Origin: Streptomyces natalensis ATCC 27448
Lineage (GTDB): Bacteria > Actinomycetota > Actinomycetes > Streptomycetales > Streptomycetaceae
DNA: 64,000 nt
Reading direction: 5' to 3'
Assembly (NCBI RefSeq): GCF_000935125.1
Contig: NZ_JRKI01000010.1
Location: forward strand, 1 to 64,000
Shown here: piece after piece, positions 22,522-31,582 of the stretch
How the letters are laid out: every line of letters begins with the position of its first letter
Numbering within the stretch: the stretch's first letter is position 1
The notes under the pieces: generated by a model
Told to the model about the DNA's origin: nothing
Databases searched by the model: none
Seen by the model: only the letters and a program-made list of their open reading frames with translations
Position numbers and translations under genes: made by a program

Positions 22522-25242
22522 ATGTCCTCCACCCACCTCCGCTTCCGGCCGCGCCGGCGTCTGGCCGCCGCCCTCGCCCTGGGCGCGGCGGCCTTGCTCC
22601 TCACCTCCTCGCTGCAACCGGCACACGCCGCCCCACCGGACCCGGACAAGGCGGAGGCGCAGTGGATCGACCGCGACACCGTCGTCTGGAAGGGTGCCGA
22701 ACGGGCCCCGGCGCAGCTGGAGTTCGGCGACGGGGGGCCGACGCACCGCATTCGCCTGACGCCCGGCACCCTCACCCCGGCCGAGCGGGCCGCCTTCCCC
22801 CATCTGCAAAACCTTCCCGCCTTCACCGTCGACCCGCGCGACCGCGGTCTGGCCCGCAACGCCTTGCGCAATCGCCTGGTCGCCACCCAGCAACGCGCGA
22901 CGGACGCGGCCGCGGCCCCCGCCACGGCCCCTGCCACCACCGGCGTCCAGATACCCGGCGTACTGGACGACCTGTACGGGCGCGCCGCCCAACACGCCAG
23001 CCTGGGACCGACGTTCGACGGCAGCCACCGACCCACCCTCTCCGTCTGGGCGCCCACCGCCCGTACCGTCGCCCTCGAACTGGACGGCCGTACGGTCCCG
23101 ATGCACCGCGACGACACCACCGGGGTTTGGCGCGCACAGGGCTCGCGGGACTGGCTCGGCAAGGCGTACCGCTATGTCGTACGGGTCTGGGCGCCCAGCG
23201 TCCACGCTTTCGTCACCAACAAGGTCACCGACCCGTACTCCACCGCGCTGACCGCCGACTCGGCCCGCAGTCTTGTGGTGGACCTTGCAGATCCCCGCCT
23301 CGCTCCCCAGGGCTGGTCGCGGCTGAAGAAACCCGCTGCGGTCCCGTTGCGCAAGGCCCGCATCCAGGAGCTGCACATCCGCGACTTCTCGATCGCGGAC
23401 CGCACCTCCCGCCACCCGGGCCAGTACCTCGCCTTCACCGACACCCACTCGGACGGCATGCGCCATCTGAAATCCCTTGCAGCGGCCGGAACGTCCTACG
23501 TCCACTTGCTGCCGGCCTTCGACTTCGCCACCGTTCCCGAACGCCGCGCCGATCAGCAAGATCCTGCGCAACAACCCGACTGCAAGCTTGCCGCAATGCC
23601 TTCCGACTCCGACCGGCAGCAGGAATGCGTTGGCAAGACGGCCGCCCGGGACGCGTACAACTGGGGCTACGACCCGCTCCACTACACCGTGCCCGAGGGC
23701 TCGTACGCCTCCGATCCGAAGGGTCCGCGCCGTACCGTGGAATTCCGGCGCATGGTGCAGGGGCTGAACGGGGCCGTGCTGCGTACGGTCATGGACGTCG
23801 TCTACAACCACACGGCGGCGAGCGGCCAGGACCCGAAGTCGGTCCTCGACCGGATCGTGCCGGGCTACTACCAGCGGCTGCTGGACGACGGCAGCGTGGC
23901 CAACTCCACCTGCTGCTCCAACACCGCGCCCGAGCACACCATGATGGGCAAGCTGGTGGTCGACTCCGTCGTCACCTGGGCCAAGCAGTACAAGGTCGAC
24001 GGCTTCCGCTTCGACCTCATGGGACACCACCCCAAGGCCAACATCCTGGCCGTACGCAAGGCCCTCGACGCCCTGACCCCGGCCCGCGACGGTGTGGACG
24101 GCAAGGCGGTCATCCTCTACGGCGAGGGCTGGAACTTCGGCGAGGTCGCCGACGACGCCCGGTTCGTCCAGGCCACCCAGCGCAATATGGCGGGCACCGG
24201 CATCGCCACCTTCAGCGACCGCGCCCGCGACGCGGTCCGCGGCGGCTCCCCGTTCGACCCCGACCCGCGGGCCCAGGGCTTCGCCTCCGGCCTCTTCACC
24301 GACCCCAACTCCTCGTCCGCGAACGGGAATCCGTCCGACCAGCGCGCCCGCCTCCTCCACTACCAGGACCTCATCAAACTCGGCCTGACCGGGAATCTCG
24401 CCGACTACACCTTCACCGACACCTCCGGGCGCCGGGTCAAGGGTTCCGAGGTCGACTACAACGGCGCGCCCGCCGGATACGCCGCCGCCCCGGGCGACGC
24501 CCTCGCGTACGCCGACGCGCACGACAACGAAACCCTCTACGACGCCCTGGCCTACAAGCTCCCGCCCGGCACCTCACCCGCCGCCCGCGCCCGTATGCAG
24601 GTCGTCGCCCTGGCCACCACCGCCCTCTCCCAGGGCCCGTCCCTCTCCCAGGCGGGCACCGACCTCCTGCGCTCCAAGTCCCTGGACCGCAACTCCTTCG
24701 ACAGCGGCGACTGGTTCAACGCCATCCACTGGGGCTGCACCACCGGCACAGGCGACGCCACCGGCGCCGAAAGCGGAGACGGCAACGGCTTCGGGCGCGG
24801 CCTGCCCCCGGCCGCCGACAACAAGGACAAGTGGCCCTACGCCAAGCCCCTCCTCGCCGACCCGGCCCTCCGCCCCTCCTGCGCCACCATGACCGCCACC
24901 TCCGCCGCCTACCGCGACCTCCTCCGTATCCACGCCACCGAACCGGCCTTCGGCCTCCCCACCACCGCCGACGTCCGGTCCGCCCTCTCCTTCCCCCTCT
25001 CCGGTACGGACGAGACCCCCGGCGTCATCACCATGCGCCTCGGCCGCCTCGTCGTGATCTTCAATGCCACCCCGCACCGCCAGACCCAGCGCCTGCCCTC
25101 CCTCGCGGGCACGTCGTACGCCCTCCACCCCGTCCAGGCCCACGGCGCCGACCCGGTCGTCAAGTCGTCGACGTACCAGGCGAGTTCGGGCACCTTCACT
25201 GTCCCGGCCCGTACGGTCGCCGTCTTCACCCGGCACGTGTGA
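22522..25242 (+). CDS. pulA: Secreted pullulanase (GH13_14), type I
   Basis: A 906-residue enzyme that cleaves alpha-1,6 links of pullulan and branched starch. Residues 1-36 are a Sec signal (AAALALGAAALLLTSSLQPA then HA-A). An N-terminal domain and CBM48-like domain follow (PTLSVWAPTARTVALELDG near 170-188). The GH13 barrel shows VMDVVYNHT (~424), DGFRFDLMGHH with the nucleophile Asp (~494), ILYGEGWNFGE with the acid/base Glu (~532) and YADAHDNETLYD (~662), and the C-terminal beta domain ends at the stop. Outside the cell it debranches glucans to maltodextrins that the MalEFG importer takes up. The malE-like promoter motif supports that link. Confidence 0.93.
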   Translation: MSSTHLRFRPRRRLAAALALGAAALLLTSSLQPAHAAPPDPDKAEAQWIDRDTVVWKGAERAPAQLEFGDGGPTHRIRLTPGTLTPAERAAFPHLQNLPAFTVDPRDRGLARNALRNRLVATQQRATDAAAAPATAPATTGVQIPGVLDDLYGRAAQHASLGPTFDGSHRPTLSVWAPTARTVALELDGRTVPMHRDDTTGVWRAQGSRDWLGKAYRYVVRVWAPSVHAFVTNKVTDPYSTALTADSARSLVVDLADPRLAPQGWSRLKKPAAVPLRKARIQELHIRDFSIADRTSRHPGQYLAFTDTHSDGMRHLKSLAAAGTSYVHLLPAFDFATVPERRADQQDPAQQPDCKLAAMPSDSDRQQECVGKTAARDAYNWGYDPLHYTVPEGSYASDPKGPRRTVEFRRMVQGLNGAVLRTVMDVVYNHTAASGQDPKSVLDRIVPGYYQRLLDDGSVANSTCCSNTAPEHTMMGKLVVDSVVTWAKQYKVDGFRFDLMGHHPKANILAVRKALDALTPARDGVDGKAVILYGEGWNFGEVADDARFVQATQRNMAGTGIATFSDRARDAVRGGSPFDPDPRAQGFASGLFTDPNSSSANGNPSDQRARLLHYQDLIKLGLTGNLADYTFTDTSGRRVKGSEVDYNGAPAGYAAAPGDALAYADAHDNETLYDALAYKLPPGTSPAARARMQVVALATTALSQGPSLSQAGTDLLRSKSLDRNSFDSGDWFNAIHWGCTTGTGDATGAESGDGNGFGRGLPPAADNKDKWPYAKPLLADPALRPSCATMTATSAAYRDLLRIHATEPAFGLPTTADVRSALSFPLSGTDETPGVITMRLGRLVVIFNATPHRQTQRLPSLAGTSYALHPVQAHGADPVVKSSTYQASSGTFTVPARTVAVFTRHV

Positions 25243-25278
25243 GGGTGCTGTTCCCGCCCGCGCCGAGGCCCGCGGCTA

Positions 25279-25812
25279 CTAGCGGCCCGCCGGAGCCAGC
25301 CGCTTCTCCAGCAGCGTCACGCCGTAGCGGCTGCCGTCCGGGCCCACCTTGGACGGGTGCTCGCCGACGACCGTGTAGCCCGCGTCCTCGTAGTACGTCC
25401 GCAGGCGCGGGTTGCTCGATACGCAGTCCAGTCGGCAGCGCTCGCGGCCCGCTTGTGTGATGCGCTGTTCGGCCTGGTCGAGGAGCGCGCGCCCGGTGCC
25501 GGGCGGAGCGGATGCGCGGTCCACCATCAGCCGGTGCACGTATCCGGCCACGGGGGGCTGTTCGCCCCATGCGGGGAGGTCCTCCCACCACAGTTCGAAG
25601 CCGCCGACGGTGCGGTCCGCCGTCTCCGCGAGCCAGACCTCGCCCGCCTCGCGCTCCGTTATCCGGCGCCGGAAGTGCTCCGCGTCCTTCTCGCCCGGTT
25701 TCCACTGGACGATCCCGTTGTCCTGCATCCAGCGGGCCGCGTCGTCGTAGAGGGCGACCAGGGCGGGCAGGTCGAGGGTGGCGTCGGCGAGCCGGTAAGT
25801 GATCATGGTCAT
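25279..25812 (-). CDS. GNAT family N-acetyltransferase
   Basis: A 177-residue GNAT. The core VAGYVHRLMVDRASAPPGTGRALL (broken here as VAGYVHRLMVDR / GTGRALLDQAE) contains the acetyl-CoA loop with a shortened G-x-G-R-A sequence, and the ending RTYYEDAGYTVVGEHPSKVG is typical. Two starts are possible, ATG 25812 (MTMITYRLADA) or ATG 25806, with no clear ribosome site. It converges on the pullulanase gene. Its best architectural match is small-molecule or antibiotic acetyltransferases of Streptomyces; the substrate is unknown. Confidence 0.8.
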   Translation of the reverse strand: MTMITYRLADATLDLPALVALYDDAARWMQDNGIVQWKPGEKDAEHFRRRITEREAGEVWLAETADRTVGGFELWWEDLPAWGEQPPVAGYVHRLMVDRASAPPGTGRALLDQAEQRITQAGRERCRLDCVSSNPRLRTYYEDAGYTVVGEHPSKVGPDGSRYGVTLLEKRLAPAGR

Positions 25813-25871
25813 GGGGGAATTGTGGCTCACGGGTCGTCGAAATGCCGGGCCGGCCTTTCGGCGACCACGCG

Positions 25872-26570
25872 TCACACCGGCTGTGGCAGTTCCATCAGCC
25901 GGGCCACCAGCTCCGCGAACATGCCGTTCTCCGGCTCGTCCGCCAGCATCCGGCGGAGCACGTCCGCCATGGTCTCGTCGTAGGCGGCGCTCACCGCCGC
26001 CAGCGCCGCGAAGTCGTGCACCAGCTGCCGTTCCAGCTCCTCGCGCGGCATCTGCCGGCCGTCCAGCCACAGCAGGGCGGTGGTCTCGGCGAGCGAGATC
26101 CACGAGCGGACCACCAGGGTCAGCCGCGGCGGCGGGTCGGCGACGCCGAGATGGGCGAGGATCTGGTCGTGTGCGGCCTGCCGTACGCCGTCTATCAAGG
26201 CGCCCGTCCGGCTCTTCGAACCGGTCACCGGGCCGCCCCGCATCAGGGCGGAGAAGCCGGGGCCGTGCTCGTCGACGAAGTCGAAGAAGCGCTCCATGAC
26301 CCGCAGGAGGCGGGCGCCGAGCGGGCCTTCGTGCGGTTCGACGAAGCGGGCCGACAGTTCGTCGGCGGCGCGCCGCAGTGCGGCCTCGTACAGCTGCTGT
26401 TTGCCCGGGAAGTAGTGGTAGACCAGCGGCCGCGATATCCCGGCCGCCTCGGCGATCTCGTCTATCGAGACATCCTCGGGAGAACGATGGCTGAAGAGGT
26501 CGAGTGCGACGCCGATGAGCTGCTCGCGCCGCTCCTCGACGCCCATCCTGCGGCGCGCCCCGGTCGTCAT
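25872..26570 (-). CDS. TetR/AcrR family transcriptional regulator
   Basis: A regulator of about 232 residues. The N-terminal helix-turn-helix (EDVSIDEIAEAAGISRPLVY, HYFPGKQQLYEAAL; residues ~33-70) is canonical TetR. The C-terminal domain carries LVVRSWISLAETTALLWLDG, typical of regulators next to lipid or P450/ferredoxin genes. The start at 26570 (MTTGARRRMG) is taken; ATG 26579 is in frame. It lies about 105 bases downstream of the ferredoxin-reductase gene on the same strand, so it probably regulates that pair. Confidence 0.85.
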   Translation of the reverse strand: MTTGARRRMGVEERREQLIGVALDLFSHRSPEDVSIDEIAEAAGISRPLVYHYFPGKQQLYEAALRRAADELSARFVEPHEGPLGARLLRVMERFFDFVDEHGPGFSALMRGGPVTGSKSRTGALIDGVRQAAHDQILAHLGVADPPPRLTLVVRSWISLAETTALLWLDGRQMPREELERQLVHDFAALAAVSAAYDETMADVLRRMLADEPENGMFAELVARLMELPQPV

Positions 26571-26675
26571 GGCCACCACCCTAACGACCCGGGGCGCCCC
26601 GCGGTATCACGGCCGGTAGCAGCGGAGACCTGCCGGGACGGCCAGGGCTTGTCCCGGAGGCGGCTGCGGCTCGTC

Positions 26676-27791
26676 CTAGAGATCGAGGACCAGGCGCCCG
26701 CCCTCCCGCGCCCGTGAGACGCAGATCAGCAGCGAGTCGTCCCGCTCGGCGTCCGTCAGCAGCCCGTCGCGGTGCTCCACCTCACCGGCCAGCACCCGTT
26801 GTTGGCAGGTGCCGCAGAAGCCCTGTTCGCAGCTGTACGGGAGGTCCGGCAGCGCCTGGTCGCGGATTGCGCGCAGCGCGCTGGTGCCGGCGGGCACGGT
26901 GATTGTCCGGCCGGTGCGGCGCAGTTCCACCTCGAACGGGGCGTTCTCGGCGGTGGGGGAGGGGGTGGCGGGAGCGAACCGTTCGGTGTGCAGGGTCAGG
27001 CCCTCGGGGGCGTCGGGGAGGAGCGCGGCCACCGCGTCCATCAGGGGCTCGGGGCCGCAGCAGTAGACGGCGGCGTGCGGGGGCGCGCCGGCGAGCAGGG
27101 CCGCCAGATCGGGCCGCCCCTCCTCGTCCTCGGCGACCACGGTGACCCGGTCCGCCCCGGCGCCCGCCAGTTTCTCGATCTCCGCCAGGAACGGCATCGA
27201 GGCCCGCGACCGTCCGCCGTACAGCAGCCGCCAGGGGATCCCCTCCCGCTCGGCCTGGCGCACCATCGGCAGGATCGGGGTGATGCCGATGCCGCCCGCG
27301 ATGAACACATAGGCGTGGCTGTCCCGGAGGGGGAAGCGGTTGCGGGGTCCGCGGACCGTCACCTCCGTCCCCTCGTGCAGCAGCTCGTGTGCTTCCTGCG
27401 AGCCGCCGCGGCCGTCCTCGATCAGCCGGACGGCGATGGTGTACGAGCCGGGCGTCGCGGGCGATCCGCACAGCGAGTACTGGCGGACCGTCCCCGACGG
27501 CAGCACCAGATCGAGATGCGCGCCGGGCTCCCAGTCCGGGAGGTCCGCGCCCTCCAGGCGCAGCCGTATCACGCCCGCGGCTTCCGCCACGCGCTCCACG
27601 ACCGTCAACCGGTGGGCACGGGCGCCTGCTTGGGCCTCCCGGCCCTGGCCGGATATGGGGTGGTCGAGGGCGGGCATCGGCCACAGAGGGGAGCCCTTGA
27701 TGCGGCCGCGCAGGGCCCGGCGGGCGGCCAGGGCGGCCGCGGTGACGACGAGGACGGTGCGGAGGCGGGGTGCGTGCGGGATGCGGGGCAT
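26676..27791 (-). CDS. Ferredoxin/flavin oxidoreductase with 2Fe-2S domain (VanB/PDR type)
   Basis: A 371-residue electron-transfer protein. Residues ~60-165 form an FAD/FMN-binding barrel (RQYSLCGSP, then GSYTIAVRL). Residues ~170-270 form an NAD(P)H domain (FIAGGIGITPILPM, YCCGPEPLMDAVAA). Residues ~285-371 form a plant-type 2Fe-2S ferredoxin with CEQGFCGTCQQRVLAG and a later Cys (LLICVSRA), so all four iron ligands are present. The N-terminal 30 residues are basic and hydrophobic, possibly a membrane anchor. It starts directly after the stop of the PF10118 gene, so it likely supplies electrons to that di-iron protein. The pair recurs in actinobacteria. Confidence 0.88.
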   Translation of the reverse strand: MPRIPHAPRLRTVLVVTAAALAARRALRGRIKGSPLWPMPALDHPISGQGREAQAGARAHRLTVVERVAEAAGVIRLRLEGADLPDWEPGAHLDLVLPSGTVRQYSLCGSPATPGSYTIAVRLIEDGRGGSQEAHELLHEGTEVTVRGPRNRFPLRDSHAYVFIAGGIGITPILPMVRQAEREGIPWRLLYGGRSRASMPFLAEIEKLAGAGADRVTVVAEDEEGRPDLAALLAGAPPHAAVYCCGPEPLMDAVAALLPDAPEGLTLHTERFAPATPSPTAENAPFEVELRRTGRTITVPAGTSALRAIRDQALPDLPYSCEQGFCGTCQQRVLAGEVEHRDGLLTDAERDDSLLICVSRAREGGRLVLDL

Positions 27792-28706
27792 TCAGGAACC
27801 TCCCTTCGTGCGGGCCTCGGCCGCCGTCGCGGCGGGGGAGCCGGCGAGATAGGCGATGGCCTGTGTGGTGCTGCCGTGCTGGGACGGGTGGTAGGCGCGG
27901 CTGAGGTACTGCGGGATGGACCGGGCCATGTCCCCCGCGGTCGGCAGCACGCCCTGCCGCCCGGCGCGGACGAACTCCTTGAAGCTCGCCTTTCCGTCGA
28001 GCAGGGTCGGGTCGTTCTCCATGAAGAAGCGGACGCCTCTCTGCCAGAGAAACACCAGCGCGGCGAAAGCGGTTGCCCAGGTCCGTACGCGCCGCCGGTA
28101 GCCGCCGTCGAGATGGACGAAGAGATCGAAGGCCACCGACCGGTGCTCGACCTCCTCCGCGCCGTGCCAGCGCAGCAGATCGAGCATGGTGGGATCGGCG
28201 CCCCTGGCGTCCAGCTCCTCGGCGTTGAGCACCCAGTCGCCCAGGAAGGCGGTGTAGTGCTCGACGGCGGCGATGATGGCGACCCGCTCCAGCAGCCACC
28301 ACTTACGTGCCCGGCCCGGCGGCAGCGTCCGGTCGCCGAGCAGCTTCTCGAAGAGCCAGTCGACCTGCGCGGTGTACGGGGCCGGGTCCAGGCCCTGCTC
28401 CTTGAGGTGCGGCAGGACGTCGTCGTGCGCCTGGGAGTGCATCGCCTCCTGGCCGATGAACCCGATGACGTCCTCGCGCAACCGGGGGTCGCGTATATGG
28501 GGCAGCGCCTGCTTGTAGACGTGCACGAACCAGCGCTCGCCGGCCGGCAGGATCAGGTGCAGCACATTGATGGTGTGGGTGGTGGCGGGGTCGCCGGGTA
28601 TCCAGTGCAGCGGGGTGTCGGCCCAGTCGAAGGCGACGTTGCGGGGCTTCAGCGGGGTGTGCTCGGACGCGACCGGCTGGGGCCGCAGCGAGGCCGTATT
28701 AGACAT
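27792..28706 (-). CDS. PF10118-type metal-dependent hydrolase/oxygenase-like protein
   Basis: A 304-residue soluble protein starting MSNTASLRPQPVASEHTPLK. It contains IGQEAMHSQAHDDVL (residues ~90-104), AAVEHYTAF (~148-156) and WHGAEEVEHRSVAFDLF (~178-194). Glu and His spaced this way on helices form a ferritin-like di-iron site. The family is usually labelled predicted metal-dependent hydrolase, but the site and the adjacent 2Fe-2S reductase point to an oxygenase or hydroxylase, perhaps on lipids. The stop TGA is followed at once by the reductase ATG. The reaction is not known. Confidence 0.85.
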   Translation of the reverse strand: MSNTASLRPQPVASEHTPLKPRNVAFDWADTPLHWIPGDPATTHTINVLHLILPAGERWFVHVYKQALPHIRDPRLREDVIGFIGQEAMHSQAHDDVLPHLKEQGLDPAPYTAQVDWLFEKLLGDRTLPPGRARKWWLLERVAIIAAVEHYTAFLGDWVLNAEELDARGADPTMLDLLRWHGAEEVEHRSVAFDLFVHLDGGYRRRVRTWATAFAALVFLWQRGVRFFMENDPTLLDGKASFKEFVRAGRQGVLPTAGDMARSIPQYLSRAYHPSQHGSTTQAIAYLAGSPAATAAEARTKGGS

Positions 28707-28759
28707 GGCGTCAATGTACTGAGGGGTAAGGACAGCCGGTACCCCTGGGACCGAAGAAA

Positions 28760-28843
28760 TCCGAGCGATGAGTTCCGAGCGATCAGTTCCGAGCGATGAG
28801 TTCCGAGCGATCGGTTCCGAGCGATGAGTTCCGGGCGGTGAGC
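28760..28843 (+). repeat. 14-bp minisatellite, six copies
   Basis: The unit TCCGAGCGATGAGT is repeated in register at 28760, 28774, 28788, 28802, 28816 and 28830, with single-base changes. It lies upstream of the PF10118 gene, between it and the downstream end of the large sigma-like gene. It may be a regulatory array or a slippage-born repeat. Confidence 0.9.
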
Positions 28844-28885
28844 GCAGCGCCCGCGGCCGCCGTGGTCTCCGTCGCCGCTGCGGCC

Positions 28886-31243
28886 TCAGCGCAGCGCCTC
28901 CACCGGCTGTCCGTCCGCCAGCTGACCCACGAGCTTGGCCCGCGCGCCCGCCGTCGTCCTCACCGCCAGCAGAGGGCCGGGCGCCCGGCCCTGCACCCCT
29001 CCGGTGACCGTGAGCGAGACGACCTTCTTGCTGCCCGCGGCCAGCAGCCACCACTGGCCGCCGGTGTCCTTCCACAGGATCCCGGCCAGCGCCTGTGGTG
29101 CCCGCGGCCCGCAGGCCGTCGTGCCGTCGGCGCGGGCCGCCACCGTCCCCGGTGCATACGGCCGGCCGGTCGGCGCCGGGGCCAGGAACTGCACCAGCGT
29201 CCGGCTGCCCGCCCCGCGCCAGGTCTCCGCCCGGTCGCACACCCACCGGGCGGCGCCCGCGCCCCGGGGCAGCGGCTGGTGCGCGTACTCCCAGGCGTTC
29301 ACCGTCCGTACGCCCTGCCCGCGCAGTCCCGCCAGCGCGCAGCCGCCGCGCGCCCAGGCCGTCGTGGCCTGCGGCGAAGCGACCTCGCCCGCCGTGCGCG
29401 GGCCGCCGTACGTCAGCCGGGCCGGGGCCAGCTCGCCCAGGTCCGTCAGCAGACGGCCGCCCATGCGCAGCGCGGGCCAGGCGGTGCACTTCTCCTCGGG
29501 GCGGGGGGTCGGAACGGGGCTGGTGAGGCCGTCGGCCCCGATCGCCACCTGCTGGCCCGCGCCGTCCGGCCGGAGCAGGTCCACCAGACGTGCCGAGGTC
29601 ACCCAAGGGGCCGCCAGATAGCGGGTGTTGCCCTGCGTGCGGTTCGCCACCAGGGCGCCCGAGGAGGCCGCCTGTGCGCCGTCCGTCCGCGCGAAGTCGA
29701 GCGACGCACCGCCGCCCGCCTCCTGGCTCTCGCCGTCCGCCGCCTCGGCATAGCGCACCACCCGCAGGCCGTCGTGGAAGAGCACGACGACGGCGTGGTC
29801 GACGACGCCCGCGAACAGCAGCTGCGGGGGCCCGGCCGCGGGGCCCGTGGGGGTGCCCGGCGTCGCCGTCACGGGCACCCGGGCTCCCGGCCGGGCCCAG
29901 ACCGCGAGCGCGCGGCGCAACAGCACCTTGTCGCCGGTCCGGTCGCCGCGGGCGGGCCAGGTGGCGAAGTCCTGGCGGGTCGCGGTCTTCCAGGCGCCCG
30001 GGGAGGCCGCCGTCAGCCTGCCGGGGTCCAGGGCCGCCTCGGCCGCGGCGTTCCGGGCGTACGGAGGCGCGGCGGCGCCGTTCGGTCCCCAGCCCTCCCC
30101 GGGCAGCCCCAGCAGCGCGCCGCACACCACCACGGCGGCGCCTGCCGCCAGCGCCGCGCGGACGTGCTGGCGCCGCCGGATCAGATCCGTCGGGCGGGCC
30201 TGGAGCGCGCACGGGTCGAACTCCGCGGACTCCAGCAGCGACTGGTCCCGGCTGCCCGCCGGGACCGGGGCCCCGGCGGCCTCGTCCAGCGCCTCATCGG
30301 GTGCGGAAACCCCTGCGTCCATAAGGACCCTGACGGTCTCCGGGGCACTCAACCCCTCCAGATCGCGCAGCACGAAGGCCGCCCGGCCGGGTCCGGACAG
30401 CGCCGACAGCGTCTGGTCCAGCGCGAGTTCATCGGCACCGCCGGAGCGGGGGAAGAGGCGCAGGCCCCAGACCTGGGGGAGCAGCGGCGGGGGGAGGGGA
30501 AGGCGCCGGCGGGGCCGCCCGGCGGCGAGCGCGGCCTTCAGGACCCGGCCGCGCAGGAAGGCGTAACCGGGGTCGGTGGCCGCCTCGTCACCCGCGCGGG
30601 GGGCGGGGAGGACGAGGTCGCGGGTGGTGGCGCGCTGGCGGGGGAGGGCGCGCTGCACCAGGGCATGGGCGGCCAGGACCCGTCGGCCGCGGCTGCTGCC
30701 GGACGGCAGTAGCAGGTAGGCGAGGCGGACCAGGTGGGGGTAGTGCTCTACCAGGGCGACCTCGGCCTGGTCGATGTCGATGAGGTCGATGAGGTCGATG
30801 AGGTCGGGGAGGTCGGGGAGGCCGGTGGGATCGGGGAGGGCGGGGAGATCCGGGACAGCGGGGAAACCGGTGGCGGCGACGGGACCGGGGAGGCCGGTCG
30901 CGGGGGCCGGACCGGGGAGGCCGGTCGCGGGGGCGGCGGGCTCGTCGGCGGCGGGCTCGGGGGCGTCGGCCTCCGGCTCACCGGGCTCACCGGCCTCGGC
31001 GGCGGTCTCGGCCTTCGTGGCGTCGGGCTCGGGCGCCTCGGCCTTGGATGCACCGGGCTCGTCCGCCTCGGTCCCGGACGCACCCGGCTCGTCGCCATCG
31101 GCCTCGGACGCGCCAGGCTCAATGGCGTCGGCCTCGGTGCGCTCGGTCTCGGCGGCCTTGGCGGCCTCGGTCTCGGCGGTGTCCGAGGGCGCGGGGTTGC
31201 GGTCACGGTCCGGACGCGGGGATGTCGCCTGCTGCTGCTCCAC
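28886..31243 (-). CDS. Sigma-factor-like/transmembrane fusion protein with repetitive acidic N-terminus
   Basis: A 785-residue protein. Residues ~25-150 are a low-complexity Glu/Pro/Ala/Gly-rich region with repeated EPGAS and LPGPxxATG units and LIDLIDLID. Residues ~160-330 resemble degenerate sigma-70 helices (EVALVEHYPHLVRLAYLLLP near 160; TLSALSGPGRAAFVLRDLEG near 280), with no strong DNA-recognition helix. One membrane helix follows (RAALAAGAAVVVCGALLGLP near 378-397), then a ~380-residue presumably extracellular domain with Cys and Trp residues but no recognised fold. It looks like a conserved Streptomyces hypothetical with an ECF-like head tethered to the membrane. The function may be signalling or anti-sigma-like sequestration; this is inference. 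The start (MEQQQATSPRPDRDRNPAPS) is not certain. Confidence 0.7.
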   Translation of the reverse strand: MEQQQATSPRPDRDRNPAPSDTAETEAAKAAETERTEADAIEPGASEADGDEPGASGTEADEPGASKAEAPEPDATKAETAAEAGEPGEPEADAPEPAADEPAAPATGLPGPAPATGLPGPVAATGFPAVPDLPALPDPTGLPDLPDLIDLIDLIDIDQAEVALVEHYPHLVRLAYLLLPSGSSRGRRVLAAHALVQRALPRQRATTRDLVLPAPRAGDEAATDPGYAFLRGRVLKAALAAGRPRRRLPLPPPLLPQVWGLRLFPRSGGADELALDQTLSALSGPGRAAFVLRDLEGLSAPETVRVLMDAGVSAPDEALDEAAGAPVPAGSRDQSLLESAEFDPCALQARPTDLIRRRQHVRAALAAGAAVVVCGALLGLPGEGWGPNGAAAPPYARNAAAEAALDPGRLTAASPGAWKTATRQDFATWPARGDRTGDKVLLRRALAVWARPGARVPVTATPGTPTGPAAGPPQLLFAGVVDHAVVVLFHDGLRVVRYAEAADGESQEAGGGASLDFARTDGAQAASSGALVANRTQGNTRYLAAPWVTSARLVDLLRPDGAGQQVAIGADGLTSPVPTPRPEEKCTAWPALRMGGRLLTDLGELAPARLTYGGPRTAGEVASPQATTAWARGGCALAGLRGQGVRTVNAWEYAHQPLPRGAGAARWVCDRAETWRGAGSRTLVQFLAPAPTGRPYAPGTVAARADGTTACGPRAPQALAGILWKDTGGQWWLLAAGSKKVVSLTVTGGVQGRAPGPLLAVRTTAGARAKLVGQLADGQPVEALR

Positions 31244-31326
31244 GTTCAGTGAAACGAGTGAATCCTGTGACGGTCACCGGCGGGCCGACTGCTCGCACCC
31301 GCGGGTGACCGCCCAGGTGGGTGCCG

Positions 31327-31554
31327 CTACTGGAGGTCGAACTCGCCGTCCCGCGCGCCGAGGACGAACGCCCGCCACTCCGCCTCGGTGTAGCGCAGCA
31401 CCACCTCGGGCTCCTTGGAATTGCGCATCGCCACCGCACCGCGCTCCAGGAACGCGATCTCCACCGCTTCCTCGGCGTTGCCGGGCGGGCGCTGCCATTC
31501 GGCGTTCGAGATGTCGAGGCCGTAGAGCCACTCCTTGTCCGCTGCGGTGCCCAT
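31327..31554 (-). CDS. DUF397-like small protein
   Basis: A 75-residue protein starting MGTAADKEWLYGLDISNAEW. It has the pattern of the divergent DUF397 branch: W.. at the start, VEIAFLERGAVAMRNSKEPE in the middle (residues ~31-50) and L.YTEAEWRAFVLGARDGEFD at the end. GAGGGGA precedes the ATG. No XRE partner is next to it, so it is an orphan copy. Role by family: accessory to DNA-binding regulators. Confidence 0.8.
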   Translation of the reverse strand: MGTAADKEWLYGLDISNAEWQRPPGNAEEAVEIAFLERGAVAMRNSKEPEVVLRYTEAEWRAFVLGARDGEFDLQ

Positions 31555-31582
31555 ACCGATTCCCCTCGCTCGTCATGCGGTT

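Noticed and set aside
28760..28843. CRISPR array
   Set aside because: Repeats are 14 bp and directly adjacent with no spacers; no cas genes in the window.
28796..30712. 638-codon plus-strand frame
   Set aside because: Antisense to the sigma-like membrane protein; begins in the minisatellite and has no ribosome site.
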